From Saccoglossus kowalevskii (Eukaryota; Hemichordata; Enteropneusta; Harrimaniidae), in the NCBI RefSeq assembly GCF_000003605.2, contig NW_003155738.1:535127-578180 (forward strand): a DNA stretch of 43,054 nt, written 5' to 3'. Positions 21,030-32,559 of the stretch are shown here, piece after piece (position 1 is the stretch's first letter; every line of letters starts with the position of its first letter). The position numbers were made by a program, and so were the translations under genes. A model generated the notes under the pieces. It was not told the origin of the DNA. It ran no database searches and worked only from the letters and a program-made list of their open reading frames with translations.

Positions 21030-22905
21030 TTTATTCAATTAACAAAGCAAGAAAAAGAAACAGAACAAATAGGTACAGAACAATCACAGATAAAACATTT
21101 TATCAGAGTAAAGTCAAAAATTCCACTTATTCAACAGGGAAATCATCACATTTATTTATATGATGCTTCATAATATTTTTACGAGTTGCATTGTATTTTT
21201 CAATTTTATAAATATTGAACACCAAATGTTTTAATACTATGAAACTGGGTAAGGTGTCTTGTCATCTAGCAGTGTAAATAGCCCGTTTAGCAAGCGATGT
21301 AACCTGATTTGTAATAGTACTAAAATTACCATCTCCAGGTAGGAATTGATGTTTATCCCGAAGACTGTCTAGATTTAAACTTGTGCCCCAATTATGATAA
21401 ACTTAACCCCAAATATAATATTTCTCAAAGGTTTAAAATAAAACGCACGTGACTTGGTTTCTATTGTAACCTTGTAATACAGTTATAGTCCAAACTTTGG
21501 TAGTATATTTCGCTTTTCGGGGTAAAAAATCCTTGTATCTAGTATTTGGATAAGTATCCTTGTGAACATTTTGCTAATAACTATATTTTTACAATCACTA
21601 GGAACACTTACTGGGAGAGTGGGTCTAACAACATAAGAACATTTAATATGCCAAGTGTTTGGAATTGCATCTACAAACCCAAACTCATCTCCCTTACGAT
21701 TTCTTGGACATTTTCGGGGGGTTATGCATATTTACTTCCGACCATGCATGAAAAATAGACTCGTAAAAAGGTGGCAAGTAACATTTCCCTATTAAAGAAA
21801 AACAAATTTGCTCCACCAACCGAATTAAGACACCAAACTTATCCATTGAGGGTGGTATTTTTTATTGCTTTTGCACCCCTTTTAACATATCACCAATCAC
21901 AGTGTTTCTGGCGATCTTAATCGGACCGTTCAAGAGTAAATAATAAAACATCAATTTAGGTTTATTTAATACTGATTAAATCGCGGAAATAAGGTTAAAA
22001 GTATACAAGAGCTTTGAAATAGCTAAATATACAATAACTTATATTTCATCGAGTAAAGACAAATTGCGACAAACCCAAAAATTTAAAAGCTTTCCAACTG
22101 ACACAAGATATTTTTCATGGAAGTCGCAGGATCATTGTTATATGAAAAATATATACCAACAATTTTAACACAGTCTGAGGCCAAATCTCGAACAAAAGTG
22201 GTGAGATAATCTGCATGAGCAGTGTATTTCACTTGATTTGAAACAATCTTAATACCATTTTATTACTTTCAGTAATAGCCTTTAGCAAAGGTTCCACACA
22301 TAAAATAAACAAAACAAGGCATAAAGGGTCACCTTGTCTTACACCCCGATTCATGTTAAAATACCCAGTTGAAAAGCCTTTGTTCATTACAAAACTTGAA
22401 ATATCAGGGTAGAAACAATGACTTTAGTTTATAAATGAACAGCACAAATATATTGCCATTTCAAATGCCTTTTCAAAATCAATCCAAATAAAATTCTAAG
22501 TATATTCCTGTCTTTTGTGTAGTTCATAAGATCATCTATCAGACGTGCACAGTCACCTATATATCCAACTTTAACAAATGCAGACTTGAGTTCAGAAATA
22601 AGGGAGGGCAATACTTTTCCACTCTCAGGGTAACACAATTAAACGCAAACTTATAATCCAAATTCAACAACGATATGGGACGCGAATTTTTAATATATTT
22701 GAGGTTCTTTTTACTTCTTTAGGAAGTAGTGTTATCACTGTCAGCCTTCGTGTAATTGATTATTTTCATACTCCATACCCAAAATTCAATGCTATCACCA
22801 AACAGGAACCCACCAAGGCCCAACAATTTTGTAAAATTCGGCCCTAAGACCATCATTCCTCGGTGTTTTATTATTTGGAATTTTGCAGAGCCTCGTAATT
22901 TTCCT
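21030..22905 (-). mobile_element. Tx1/L1-like LINE, 3' half (RT), split by another LINE
   Basis: Minus strand, from 22,905 downward, the translated blocks fall in RT order. They are ITSKENYEALQN and AEFYKIVGPWW (22,905-22,815), YIKNSRPISLLNLDYKFAF (22,710-22,640), VLPSLISELKSAFVK with YIGDCARLIDDLMNYT (22,615-22,515), and NKGFSTGYFNMNRGVRQGDP with LFILCVEPLLKAI (22,400-22,255). Post-RT blocks follow: VKIVGIYFSYNNDPATSMKN (22,170-22,100) and LNGPIKIARNTV (about 21,935-21,900). The GVRQGDP..LFILCVEPL form is characteristic of Tx1/L1-type elements. The catalytic YADD is degraded (AHADY near 22,215). Frameshifts are frequent. The 3' end is placed near 21,030 by a TTGAATAAAAA run, which is approximate. 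Confidence 0.85.
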
Positions 22906-24715
22906 TAGATGTAATTGGACCCTCACAAAGATGTCTGTCTGATTATTTTAAATAGGGAAATTTTCCCGATTACTGATGAAATATTCTTTTCCGTATGTAT
23001 TATATTTCCTGATGGCATTCCCAATGATTTTTATAAAGCTGCCAAAAATATACTTTTTCCCGCTCTAATGTTTATGTTTAATGTTATTTTGACACTGGAG
23101 TCTTTCCAAATGAATGGTGCAAAGGAATAATAGTACCAATGCATAAAAAGGGAAGTATGACTGATCCACAAAATTACAGGAGAATTACCTTATTAAACTC
23201 ATTTAAAATTTCCATACCAATATTGAATATAAGACTGGTCAATTGGGCAGATACTACGGGTTTTCGCAAAGGTTATTGTTATTGTCTTGCATGTTATGGT
23301 TCAAAAATATTTGAGTAAATCGAAAGGTAGATTTTATTGCGCATTTGTGAATTTTAGCAAAGCTTTTGATTCAGTAGACCATAACTTATTATTGTATAGA
23401 CTATGTATAGAGGGTATTAGTGGGAAAATGCTTATTATTTTGAAGTCCATGTACAAAGATGTCAAAGCCTGTGTTAAATTGCAGCAAGGTATTACAAACA
23501 ACTTCTCTTGTCATGTTGGGGTACGTCAGGGTTGCATGATTAGTCCATTTGTATTTACATTATTCATCAATGAACTAAGTACTATGTTAGAAAATTCAGG
23601 TCACGTGGGAATTCAAATCTCACAGGAACTTTTAAATTTATTTTCACTTGTGTATGCAGATGATGTGGCCATTTCTAGTGATTCTCCTATTTCGTACACT
23701 TTGGAAAAAGTCGCTAAACTTAAGTAAAACAGAAATCATAGTTTTTTAGACGCAGGGTCATTGTTAAGAAAAGTGAAAACTGGGCTTTTGGAGGGACACG
23801 GATTAATACAGGGAGTTACTACAAATACCTTGGTTTATTGATCTCTAGTAGAAATTCATGGTCAATGGTTGCAAATACATTAGCAAGACAAGCACAAAAA
23901 GCGATGGGGGCAATTTTTCGCATGATACATAATACTGGGATTCTTCCATATAATGATTATTTTAAATTATTTGATGGTATGATTTTACCAATTATGAGTT
24001 ATGGGTCAGAGATCAGGGGACATAATGAGTATCGGGTAGTAGAAAGAGTCTAATTAAAGTATTGCAAAGCTTTTTTAGGAGTTAAGTCATTCACATCCGA
24101 CGTTGCAGTAATTGGAGAGTGTGGTAGATATATACCCTATTTATAATTATACAGTGTATGAAATACTGGCTAAGACTATTAACTATGCACCCAAGTGTGG
24201 TTTTGGCAGGGTCCTGGTGACCCTGAAGCCTTTCTCTGTCAATATATGTTCTGGGCAAATGATATATTTAGACAAAATTGGAGAGCGGAGGTCTGTACAA
24301 AAGACAAACTACGTACATATTGTAATTTCAAAATGCTATTCCAAGGGGAAGATTATTTTTTAGTAATGTTAAATTGAGTAGAACCTTGTCATGCTTTGGA
24401 TGTTTCAGTCATGTATTGGCAATAGAGGGCGGCACGGTCATGGGGCTATAAACTATGTCAAGTTTGTGGCATGATGGAAGTAGAGGACGAATATCATTTC
24501 ATTATGATATGTCCTCTATACGAGATGCTTAGAAAGCGGCTCATTCCCATTTGGTCTTAAACAAATCCATCTGTAAATAAGTTTTATTCTTTAATGTCAT
24601 GTAATTCATTTGAAATTATTAGTAACTTAGCTGTTTTTATACAAAATGCATTTAAGTTGAGACAAGATGTACTTGACATTTGACCAATGATTTGTTGTAT
24701 CAGTATTGTAATAAA
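22906..24715 (+). mobile_element. 5'-truncated LINE nested in the minus-strand LINE
   Basis: The + strand RT starts mid-domain with DGIPNDFYKAAKNILFPAL (23,010-23,070). It continues with FPNEWCKGIIVPMHKKGS and NYRRITLLNSFKI (23,105-23,215). A 146-codon open frame (23,287-23,727) follows with FVNFSKAFDSVDHNLLLYRL, GVRQGCMISPFVFTLFINEL and the catalytic YADDVAISS (23,656-23,682). After a frameshift come YKYLGLLISS, ILPIMSYGSEI and GECGRYIPY. Then, in another frame, GDPEAFLCQYMFWANDIF, DKLRTYCNFKMLFQGEDYFL and a terminal SHVLAIEGGRHGHG with a Cys/His block (24,400-24,540). It ends near GTAATAAAGAAAA (24,706-24,718). This is the opposite orientation to its host and it lacks an endonuclease. The clade is uncertain among RTE/CR1/Jockey-like groups. 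Several stops make it inactive. Confidence 0.85.
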
Positions 24716-25870
24716 GAAAAGGGAACAGTGGCCTATAAGAGCAAATTCATCTGAGTTTTAGTCTGATTGGCTATTTTAGGCCAAGAAAATATTTAGATTT
24801 TTTACCCTATTTCGTAGCAATCGGCTTTCGACCTAGTTATACATCATTCAATTATATGGTCATATACTTCTTCTAATGATTTCCTTTTGCCTCCAAGCCT
24901 AGCGGACAGCTGTTCCGATAGATCCGAATTATATTTCAATTCCAAAGCTAGTTTTTCAATGTTTAATTTCAGAATTGTCTTTCTTTTTTTCTGCAGCTCG
25001 TTTCTTTGAATAGGTAATTGTAAGATCCCTTATACGAAATTTCATAAAATTCAAAATTAAAAGGATATTTCTAAGATTTTTGTATTCTTGTACTGATAAT
25101 GGAAAATTGTATGTGATTGGTTTGTTTTGATTTTTACGGTAATGAAGAGAGTAATTGTTAAATTATTCGACTCCAATTCTGGTTTCATTGAGGAGGATAC
25201 ACAGAAGATTGCAATGATTCACTAACCAACAAGTAATCGATTTACTCTGTATGAACTCGGGTCGGTAACGACTCCATGTAAAACAACTAGAGTTTGGACA
25301 TGCCCGATATCAACGAGGCTAAAATTCTTCATTAGTTTTTTATACCAATCTAATGATCACCGCCATTCTCATGATTGCCCCATTTACGATTCAAAACAAT
25401 ATCCAATGCATAATTATGGCCATCTCCCCAAATTATTTGAGTATCAGGAGTTATATCCATTTTGAGCCGGTTTTTGTTACCAATGTCAAAAAAATACAAT
25501 GATCAAGTTCGTAATTAAGACCATATGTATTTACAATATGACAATTGTTGTCTTCAATGGTTACCTGAATATTTTGTAAAAACCCTTAGAATCCCTAATA
25601 ACACTATTCACCTTGCATTATATATTTCTAATAATATGACACCCCTTGCCCCCCATCCCGTGAGAAAATATCACATTACCTCTAATCTGTGAACACCATA
25701 AATGATATTGTTTTCCAAACTATGCGTTTTTTGAAGAAAAATAATATTAGCTTTCAAGTCCCTGATCCAGCTGAATATTTTCATTCGCTTTATATATCCC
25801 TGTAACCCCCGAATAAGATAATATTCAATTTTTATTGAATGATACAGTGCATCTTTCAATAAATTTGTGT
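24716..25870 (-). mobile_element. Tx1/L1-like LINE, 5' half (endonuclease and linker)
   Basis: On the minus strand the frame begins with IRGLQGYIKRMKIFSWIRD and LKANIIFLQKTHS (25,815-25,710), the N-terminus of an L1/Tx1 endonuclease. Endonuclease remnants with stops fill 25,700-25,200. The linker IRDLTITYSKKRAAEKKK (25,050-24,980) is followed by LGGKRKSLEEVYDHIIE and KKSKYFLGL (24,910-24,755), the conserved lead-in to the RT. Coding similarity stops around 24,740 and resumes at 22,905, where the RT starts, so the two halves bracket the nested + strand LINE. About 100 residues of linker are not accounted for, from deletion or decay. Confidence 0.8.
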
Positions 25871-25905
25871 GGTATACCTGTGATGATTCAAACTAACAAA
25901 TTTAA

Positions 25906-26020
25906 CAGTATGTCGTTGAGCAAATTGTATCAGGTGTGAACCAAATAAACTGTAATTGTTTGTAAACATTGAAATAATATAAATACAATTGTAACATTGC
26001 ATTTTTTAAATCATACATAT
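25906..26020 (+). repeat. Dispersed repeat shared with 6,762-6,875
   Basis: Partner of the 6.76-kb copy. It lies just outside the 5' end of the minus-strand LINE. The minus-strand frame across it (25,902-26,114) is not preserved in the other copy. Confidence 0.65.
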
Positions 26021-26024
26021 TTGA

Positions 26025-27285
26025 AAGTACAAAACATACTGAACTCATATCTGAGGCCGGTACTTTAAAGCAATTCAGAAAAGGCACGTCTGCGTCAACG
26101 TTCAAATCCTTCATTTGTCATTGGTAACACGGTGACTGGTTAAAAACCCTAAATAACATTTGATATGCTGACAAAGAACAACTAAATAAATCGTACAGAA
26201 CATCGATGATGTATTAATAAACGCAGTGGAATAGTCAGTACAATTTCAGAATATCAAAACGCACATGGTATGCCATACACTAATGAGTCATCATTTAATG
26301 CCCGTAAATTGCATGAATAGTATTCATCATAAAAACTGTTCAATGAAAATAATATACAATACTCATATGTAATGAAAATTTTCAGTATTACTAACGAATA
26401 GACTGCGAAAGACGAGGTAACAATAAATCGGCGTCGTCAATAACACAAAACGCATGTGTCTAATTTTCTGACGGTCAGTAGATAGCATAAAACTGGAAAT
26501 ACACAATTAAATTGGTTCCTACCGTGATTTTAGACGACTCAAGCAAACAAGGTTCTATTTATCTACTGCTCTCTACTATTACGGTGTGTGGTGTCTAACA
26601 CAGATTCCAAAACAAACGCGTATTTGACCTTCGGGTCCTTAAAAATCGGCAGCAGCCACCATATTTCGTCTACAATCCAAAATACCTATCCAAAAGATGT
26701 CTATTGGTGGCGCTATAACCAAAAGCTGAAACATGTGCTGTAACAACTAAAATATCTCACTCGATTTTCGCTAGAACATCTCATCCCTTTTCGTGGCGCA
26801 TCACGAAATGGAATTGTTGAATACAATTGCTGTGGGGTTGTCTGTAAAATTAAGGTTTTAACTTTAACACTTATACATACATACATTTCTTATATAATTT
26901 CACAATAATATGCATACATACAGTATTGTCAAACATTTCCTGTGTATTGCTTAGTAATGTTCTCTTCATCAGCGGCCATACAATCAGTGAGAGCTGCAAA
27001 TTCATGAATGCCCCAAGGACAACAATGTTTGCCTCAATGAGAAAGATGCCAAACTAGTTTTAGATCAAACTCGTGCCTACTTCTATCCAGGCTGAGCTAG
27101 ATAAACATTTCAGAGTTGGAGTATTGCTACTTTGTTGTATGGAAAAACCAGGGAGTGCACATTGAAAGAATATATCCAGGTTCAACATTCAGTCTTATCA
27201 GAGGTACTTGGATACTATTACACAAAACTACGTGTCCCTACAAGTTGTTTAGGTGACACTATGGGGGCGATATGGAGGGGCGCTG
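26025..27285. other. Non-coding stretch
   Basis: No supportable gene. A short (ATAC)n-like run lies at 26,870-26,885. The ~64-codon frame at 27,132 has no recognisable motif. Confidence 0.5.
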
Positions 27286-27289
27286 TTCA

Positions 27290-27430
27290 CCGTGACGTCA
27301 TAATCGGATTTGTGCAAAAACGATGACATCACAATGGGGCCGTGGATAACTTATTAGCATAAATGATGACGTCACAAAGGGGATCCATGCAAAAATTAGC
27401 ATAAATGATCATACATGGCCGTCACAATTG
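27290..27430 (-). repeat. CRE-motif tandem repeat, cluster 2 (inverted)
   Basis: TGACGTCA at 27,293 and 27,367, TGACATCA at 27,324 and a decayed GGCCGTCACAA at 27,417-27,427. Units share ATTAGCATAAATGATGACGT. Read on the minus strand this equals the 5.9-kb cluster (TTGTGACGTCAT..ATTTATGCTAAT). Confidence 0.75.
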
Positions 27431-27697
27431 GATAAAGTGAAAACACTTTTAATTTGAGGGAGTAACGAGGTCTTCGTGAATAAATTAGCTTAAATTATCA
27501 TAATTTTTTTTATTATTGTTTTCAAATCGGACGAACATTGACGCCACACTTCTGAATGCATCGTAGAGGGCGCTCACATACACACACACCCATTCATGCT
27601 GCTTTTTACATACTAACGGAGTTAATTACACACAAAAAAGGTAATACTAGTAGGATCAGTTACATGGAATATAAAAATATTTGAGTAAAAAATCAAA

Positions 27698-28100
27698 ATG
27701 GATTAAAACTTAGTAATATAAGAATAATACATAACAGTATACTTTTTTCGAACGTGGTTAAGTATTCGATTATGAAAGCAAGTAACATAATAATAATAAC
27801 ATTTATAATAATATTAATACGCGTAAATGAAAGTTAAATGGACTAAATACATAGAGTATACATTTTTCGAATGCAATTAAGTATTTGATTATGAAACTGA
27901 CAAAAGAAGGGTAAAACCAGATAAAATGAGTTGTTGTTGTTTTTTGAGTAAATAAGGAAATGGATTAAAAACTGAGTATACATTTTTTGATCGCGGTTAA
28001 GTATTCGATTATGAAAGCGAGTAACATAAGAATAATAAGCAAAAAAATTAATTGAAATGGCTGAAATACATAGAGTATATATTTTTTCTAACGTCCAAGG
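27698..28100 (+). repeat. Four-unit diverged tandem array
   Basis: Units begin with AATGG.(T)T(A)AAA at about 27,698, 27,837, 27,958 and 28,055. Each contains AGTATA(C)ATTTTTTCGAACG, followed in the first three by GTTAAGTATTCGATTATGAAA. Period shrinks from about 139 to 97 bases through indels. Minus-strand open frames here are repeat artefacts. Confidence 0.85.
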
Positions 28101-28104
28101 AAAA

Positions 28105-29380
28105 ACAAGCAAACTAGATTGAAATAAATTGAATAGGGTTAGGGGTCAGCAGAAAAATCACCCAGTGGTATGATTGGCAAACACCAAACACCAGAGAAAT
28201 CATTCTATATTTGCTGCTGTATGATATCAGATAATTGAGAACCCATTTCGCGTGCTGTCAATTCACAGGAGACTAAACACAATTCAGGCATTGATTTACA
28301 TCGTCAAACGAGCACGCTGGTATAACGATTGGAATATCCTCCAACCAGATCTGGGTGGATGCGTTGAAATGTGGAATAGCACAATGTTATTTTTTGAATA
28401 TCAATTTAGCGCAAAGCCTGATCGAGGTATAGACGAATCTCATTGACCTGAGTGTTGCCGTCATCGTCTCTGTGAGCCATTTTGGATCTCGCAACCCAGA
28501 CAATTGGCTTGGATGATGCGACGAACCAGGGTACAGATGAAATAAGCGACAATTTACTTCATAATCAGTTTATCCAGTGGTTTCCTGCTACAAAGAAAAT
28601 ATTTACATAATATTCACGAAATGTATTCTTAAATTTCACGCATAATAATGGTAATCACTTTTAGTAGATATGATATGTATAGGCAGAAGGCCAGTTTGCA
28701 AACTCGCTAGCGAATTGGCTAACTTCTTGGGTTGTGACTAAAAGGTTGGGGTTTTGAATATCGTGGCGCCGACATGTAGTCGCGACATCCAAATTATGCG
28801 TTGGGGATAACATTAAGTCAACCGCTAAAAAAACTCATTCGTGGTTTTTGCGTGAACAATCACTTGTATACGAAGACCTCATTACATGAAGAACATAGAA
28901 CACTTTTCCTCGTATATTTAAAAATTAAATCGCCATCCAACTGTAAGACTGCCATCGTTGATTAGCTCATATAGTATGACAACCGTCTCCCCCTGCTGTT
29001 ATATAGATTCGCCTAGAGTGGGTGCGACTACAAGACGAAAGCCAACCATTTGATCCCATCTGTTCCTGGATCCAGGGGGAAAATGAATGTCTCATTTGCA
29101 AAGGTGTTAAGCGATGTATGTCAGGCCTGTGTCAGAACACTGTTATAAAAACTTTTGCTTTTGGCTGGTTCCCGCCTCAAGTGTTATGGCGTACCAAGCC
29201 ACAAGAGGCTGATAACGATTCCGGCATTCTGATTGGTCCATTACTTTCTCATTGCTTGTTCTATCTTCATTGGTTATGTGATATCAGAGCTTATGCTCTT
29301 GAAATTTGGGTGAATTTAAAATTATTTCTTTTGTTATAAATTTGCACAGAAACAGTATGAATTGCCAGAAACATCTCAAA
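28105..29380. other. Non-coding stretch
   Basis: Open frames at 28,252-28,446 and 29,022-29,339 (+) have no recognised motif and are not bounded by splice sites or other gene signals that I can defend. Confidence 0.45.
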
Positions 29381-29390
29381 CGCAAGTCTA

Positions 29391-29542
29391 GGGCTAATCT
29401 GCACTGGCTCGGAAGATTGTAAATGATTAGCTAGTTTGAATTTGCATAAAAATACTGACAATGAACGTGCATTCAACGCCACAAGTTTTTTTGTTTTTTT
29501 AGCCAATCAGAATTCATCTTCCGAGCCAGTGCAGATCAGCCG
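29391..29542. mobile_element. 152-bp MITE with 27-bp TIRs and flanking direct repeats
   Basis: Left TIR 29,391-29,417 (GGGCTAATCTGCACTGGCTC...) and right TIR 29,516-29,542 are inverted copies with two mismatches in 27. CAAGTCTA flanks the element exactly on both sides (29,383-29,390 and 29,543-29,550), a perfect 8-bp target-site duplication. The two bases CG next outward on the left also match, so a 10-bp reading is possible. The interior is AT-rich and non-coding. An 8-10 bp duplication fits hAT, Merlin or Mutator-type transposases; the TIR starting GGG does not decide. Confidence 0.9.
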
Positions 29543-29715
29543 CAAGTCTAAGCTGGCAGAATATATGGGCATGGCATAATAAAGACTTGTTTACAGGAAA
29601 GGAAATGTTTTTAAGTTATGTTATTTAGTTACGTGGAACGATATGGCGATTTTCACTAGACTTGACCTTGTTTGTGTTTGTGAAATTTATTGAATTTTAT
29701 TACAGTGATAATGAC

Positions 29716-31142
29716 ATGAGTGATTGTGACGAGAATACCGCCGACAAGTTTAATTTCAATCTTGTCAGTAAGAGAAAACGTTTATTAAAAAAGTTTAACG
29801 TGAGTGGAACGGATTGGGTCGTAAAAGTTTCGCATCCAAATGCCAATACGTTCAATGAAGTGCATAGCATATTACATGGTACTTTTCATCAACTGCTCGA
29901 ACTGATCACCTCTGACCTTGACGGACGTGACCAAATTCGCATTTCATTAAACGTATCCTAAATTCGAAATTTGGCTACAATTTATACCAGTTGAGGATAT
30001 GAATGTTGACAGGGTGGAGAGGATTCTACAATCTTATCAAGATATTTCCCTCAAAGAAAACATCACCATCAGGACGGTATTTGTTGAAATACAAAACATG
30101 TGGGAGGAAGCGACAGTTTAATACGAAGATCATAGACAGGTTGAGCAATTCCAAATCTGTCGTTGAAATTGTTTCAGATGACCAGATGTGTTGCGCTAGA
30201 GCGATCGTGCCATGGCGACCACGATTGCTCTAGCACAAGGGACGAGAATTCACCATCGATGTGGGATTCTATAAAGAGGAAAAAACAACGAGATACTCTA
30301 TGCAAAGCGACCGTGCTAGAGAACTTTTATGGAAGGCCAGAGTCGAACAGAGTCTAAGTGGCATCAAAGAGATTAAACAATTCCAGAGGGTGTTACCCGA
30401 TTTCAGAATACATCTGTTGTCGCATGATCATTTTGATTCCATCATCTTTGTGAGCAATACCGCAGAAAGTTCCAGGGACATATTTCTGTTTCTGAAAGAC
30501 GAACACTGCAACGTCATCACAAAAATGACCGGTTTTCTGGTAAAGAAGTACTATTGCACTAGGTGTGACAAGTTTTATGCTGAACGTTACGATCATGTGT
30601 GTCCGACTGGGTGTTTGAGTTGTGGTAATCAATGGGACTGCATGGTTACATGATGGAAAAAATGTGGTAATTGTCACAGATTTTTTAAGAATGAGGTTAA
30701 TGGGGAAAAACTCTGCCAGTTAGTTCAATGTTGCACACAATGTCACAAACTCCTCAAATATTGTCATGGGTCTCACAAATGTAACAAGGTTTATGTAACA
30801 AGTGTTTTCACACATAAAAACAGAAAAAATAATGAAGAATCTGATGATTCGATGGAAGAATTTGCGAAGGATACGTCTTTTACGATTTTTGAATGCATGA
30901 CTGACATTGCACTCATATTCCAGATCTGTGCGTAGCAAAATACGGAGAAAGTGTCCTATGGTCCACGTACCTTGGAAGATTTCTGCGAGTGGGCATTAGA
31001 ACAGGAGCATAATGAGATGATTTTCATCGCACATAATTCAAAGGGGTACGATGGAATTATGATTCTGAATTATTTTCACGATCACAATATACTACCCAAA
31101 GTCATCATGAATGGTTTATGGAGTTCATCAACATGTTTCTGA
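29716..31142 (+). pseudogene. polB: Maverick/Polinton protein-primed DNA polymerase B, N-terminal half (broken)
   Basis: This region encodes the amino-terminal part of a family B, protein-primed polymerase of Maverick/Polinton type, spread over several frames. The first frame (29,716-29,961) has KRKRLLKKFNVSGTDWVVKV and FHQLLELI. A second (29,962-30,121) has VERILQSYQDISLKENITIR. A third (30,130-30,200) has VVEIVSDDQMCCARAIV. The best open stretch, 30,261-30,653, has IKQFQRVLPDFRIHLLSHDH and a zinc-binding CTRCDKFY..HVCPTGCLSCG. More Cys pairs follow at 30,660-30,800. An exonuclease acidic motif (FECM) lies at about 30,885 across a frameshift. The next exonuclease motif, FIAHNSKGYDGIMILNYFHD, is intact at 31,021-31,083. 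All this is the usual order of the family. At least five frameshifts or stops are seen, so it is not functional. Confidence 0.85.
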
Positions 31143-31163
31143 AAATTAAACAAGAGTCATGCA

Positions 31164-31806
31164 GTGGGACAGAGGTCGAACGTTGAACAGACCACGGCCG
31201 CCGAACTGTTGGAAATGTTGATGGATAGTACAAAGGACGTCACAGATCTTTCTTTTGTCTATGACAAAATGGTTCTTGACCAGCACTGCGATAAAGAAGA
31301 CTACATTACCGAATCACTCAATATGAACGTTGTACTGGCTGCCATGATGACAAGCTATGCCCGACTTAAACTCTACAGTGTTCTGGAGAAATTAGGTAGC
31401 ATAGTAAAGTACTTTGACACAGCAATTTCGAGAATGAGATCTTGGGGATCTGACAAGAGAAATAACTCCAACGGATAATTACATCACACATTTCATATCT
31501 GGAGGACTGAAAAATTACGCGTATCGACTACACAAACTGGAGAAAAGTGGGAACCAGATGGTGTGTAAAGTGTAAGGATTCACCCTCAATTACAGAAATG
31601 AACTGAAAATTAATTTTGAGTCCATGAATTGACTTGTTAGGGGAACAAGCGGTTCTCTACTCATCAAAGACCTCCGAAAAATGATGCGCAAGGAAGATAG
31701 AATATTCAATAGAGAAGAAGTTAAAATGTACAGTTTAGTGTATGACAAACGAGTGATACAAGATGATTACTTTACTGTACCCTCCATACGGCTTCTTAAA
31801 CTATAA
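31164..31806 (+). pseudogene. polB: Maverick/Polinton DNA polymerase B, C-terminal part (broken)
   Basis: The open frame at 31,164-31,478 carries TTAAELLEMLMDSTKDVTD, ESLNMNVVLAAMMTSYARLK and LEKLGSIVKYFDT. The last motif is the start of the palm motif C (YxDTDS). The sequence diverges right after YFDT, so the second catalytic aspartate is lost from this frame. Further C-terminal blocks (KNYAYRLHKLEKSG, DLRKMMRKEDRIF, YDKRVIQDDYFTVP) continue in other frames to about 31,806. The part carrying palm motif A and the K..NS.YG motif B should lie between this and 31,142 but is absent, so several hundred residues have been deleted at about 31,143-31,163. Confidence 0.8.
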
Positions 31807-32027
31807 ATAGAAGCGAGATCGTCGGTTACCCTCCATCCATCTATTTGAACTTTGAACAATCACAGTGACATGGGCTCTACCAAATCGGACGTGGTTCTAT
31901 CACTTGTCTATTCTGGCTTATGAACGCTGCCTTATTTTGTTTCGAACTGGATGTTGAAAAAGTACATGTATTGGTGTTATGCCAGCCAGCGAGTTTCAGC
32001 CAGCCTATTTGGAAATGATGAAACATT

Positions 32028-32207
32028 ATGGCTAAGCAAATGTACCCCGGAAACGTTAAGTTTCTTCAGGAGGCATTCATCAATGCCACCCAAGAACCTC
32101 ACGGATACCTCCTCATGGATCTGATGTCAGACAACCCTGAGGATATATGCATTCAAACGAACATTCTTTCATCTCAAGTACCGATAGTGTATGTGAGAAA
32201 AGTATAA
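32028..32207 (+). pseudogene. Polinton packaging-ATPase C-terminal fragment
   Basis: A 59-codon open frame has MYPGNVKFLQEAFINAT and PHGYLLMDLMSDNPEDI and ends in VPIVYVRKV*. From memory this fits the C-terminus of the A32/FtsK-like genome-packaging ATPases of Maverick/Polinton elements. The P-loop and most of the ATPase core are absent. Sequence directly upstream (MPASEFQPAYLEMMKHYG at 31,979-32,032, in another frame, and ELDVEKVHVLVL at 31,947-31,982) could be further remnants but is not assigned. It sits between PolB and two small proteins on the same strand, consistent with a collapsed Polinton gene block. Confidence 0.6.
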
Positions 32208-32224
32208 AAAAGACCATCCATTGC

Positions 32225-32509
32225 CAGTCATTTCATCATTTCAGTCCGTATACAAAAAAAACACTTCCTCTCTGTATTGCACAAGGCCAACTCAAAAAAC
32301 AAAAGGCGATAATAGATGGAGCCACTAGTGACTTGATACAGTGTCTGTGCGAATGCTCACTCAATGTGTTAAAAGGAAACATCCAGCTATCTCCTAGTCA
32401 GAGAAGAAATTTGGCGTTGTACGTTAAACATCTCCGAGCACTGTCCAATAAGAAAACTCAAGTCAAGAAAAGGAAAAAAAATTCTAGTTCAGAAAGGGGG
32501 TTTCCTTGA
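32225..32509 (+). pseudogene. Small basic Polinton-associated protein
   Basis: The frame (open from 32,147) becomes family-like from about 32,225, with LKKQKAIIDGATSDLIQCLC, ECSLNVLKGNIQLSPSQRRN and the very basic NKKTQVKKRKKN. It resembles the conserved small proteins with a CxC..NVLKGN..LS..Q+R pattern and a lysine-rich tail that I associate with Maverick/Polinton elements. In those a hydrophobic Gly-rich segment follows; here the frame is lost at GGF and the tail is degenerate. The role is unknown; a DNA- or capsid-associated virion component is inference. It is about 95 residues. Confidence 0.55.
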
Positions 32510-32559
32510 TTGCTACTTTAACTTCGAGCATACTCCTTCCCCTACTCGGTCATAAACAG

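Noticed and set aside
27843-28112. 89-codon minus-strand open frame with repeated peptide
   Set aside because: Produced by the tandem array.
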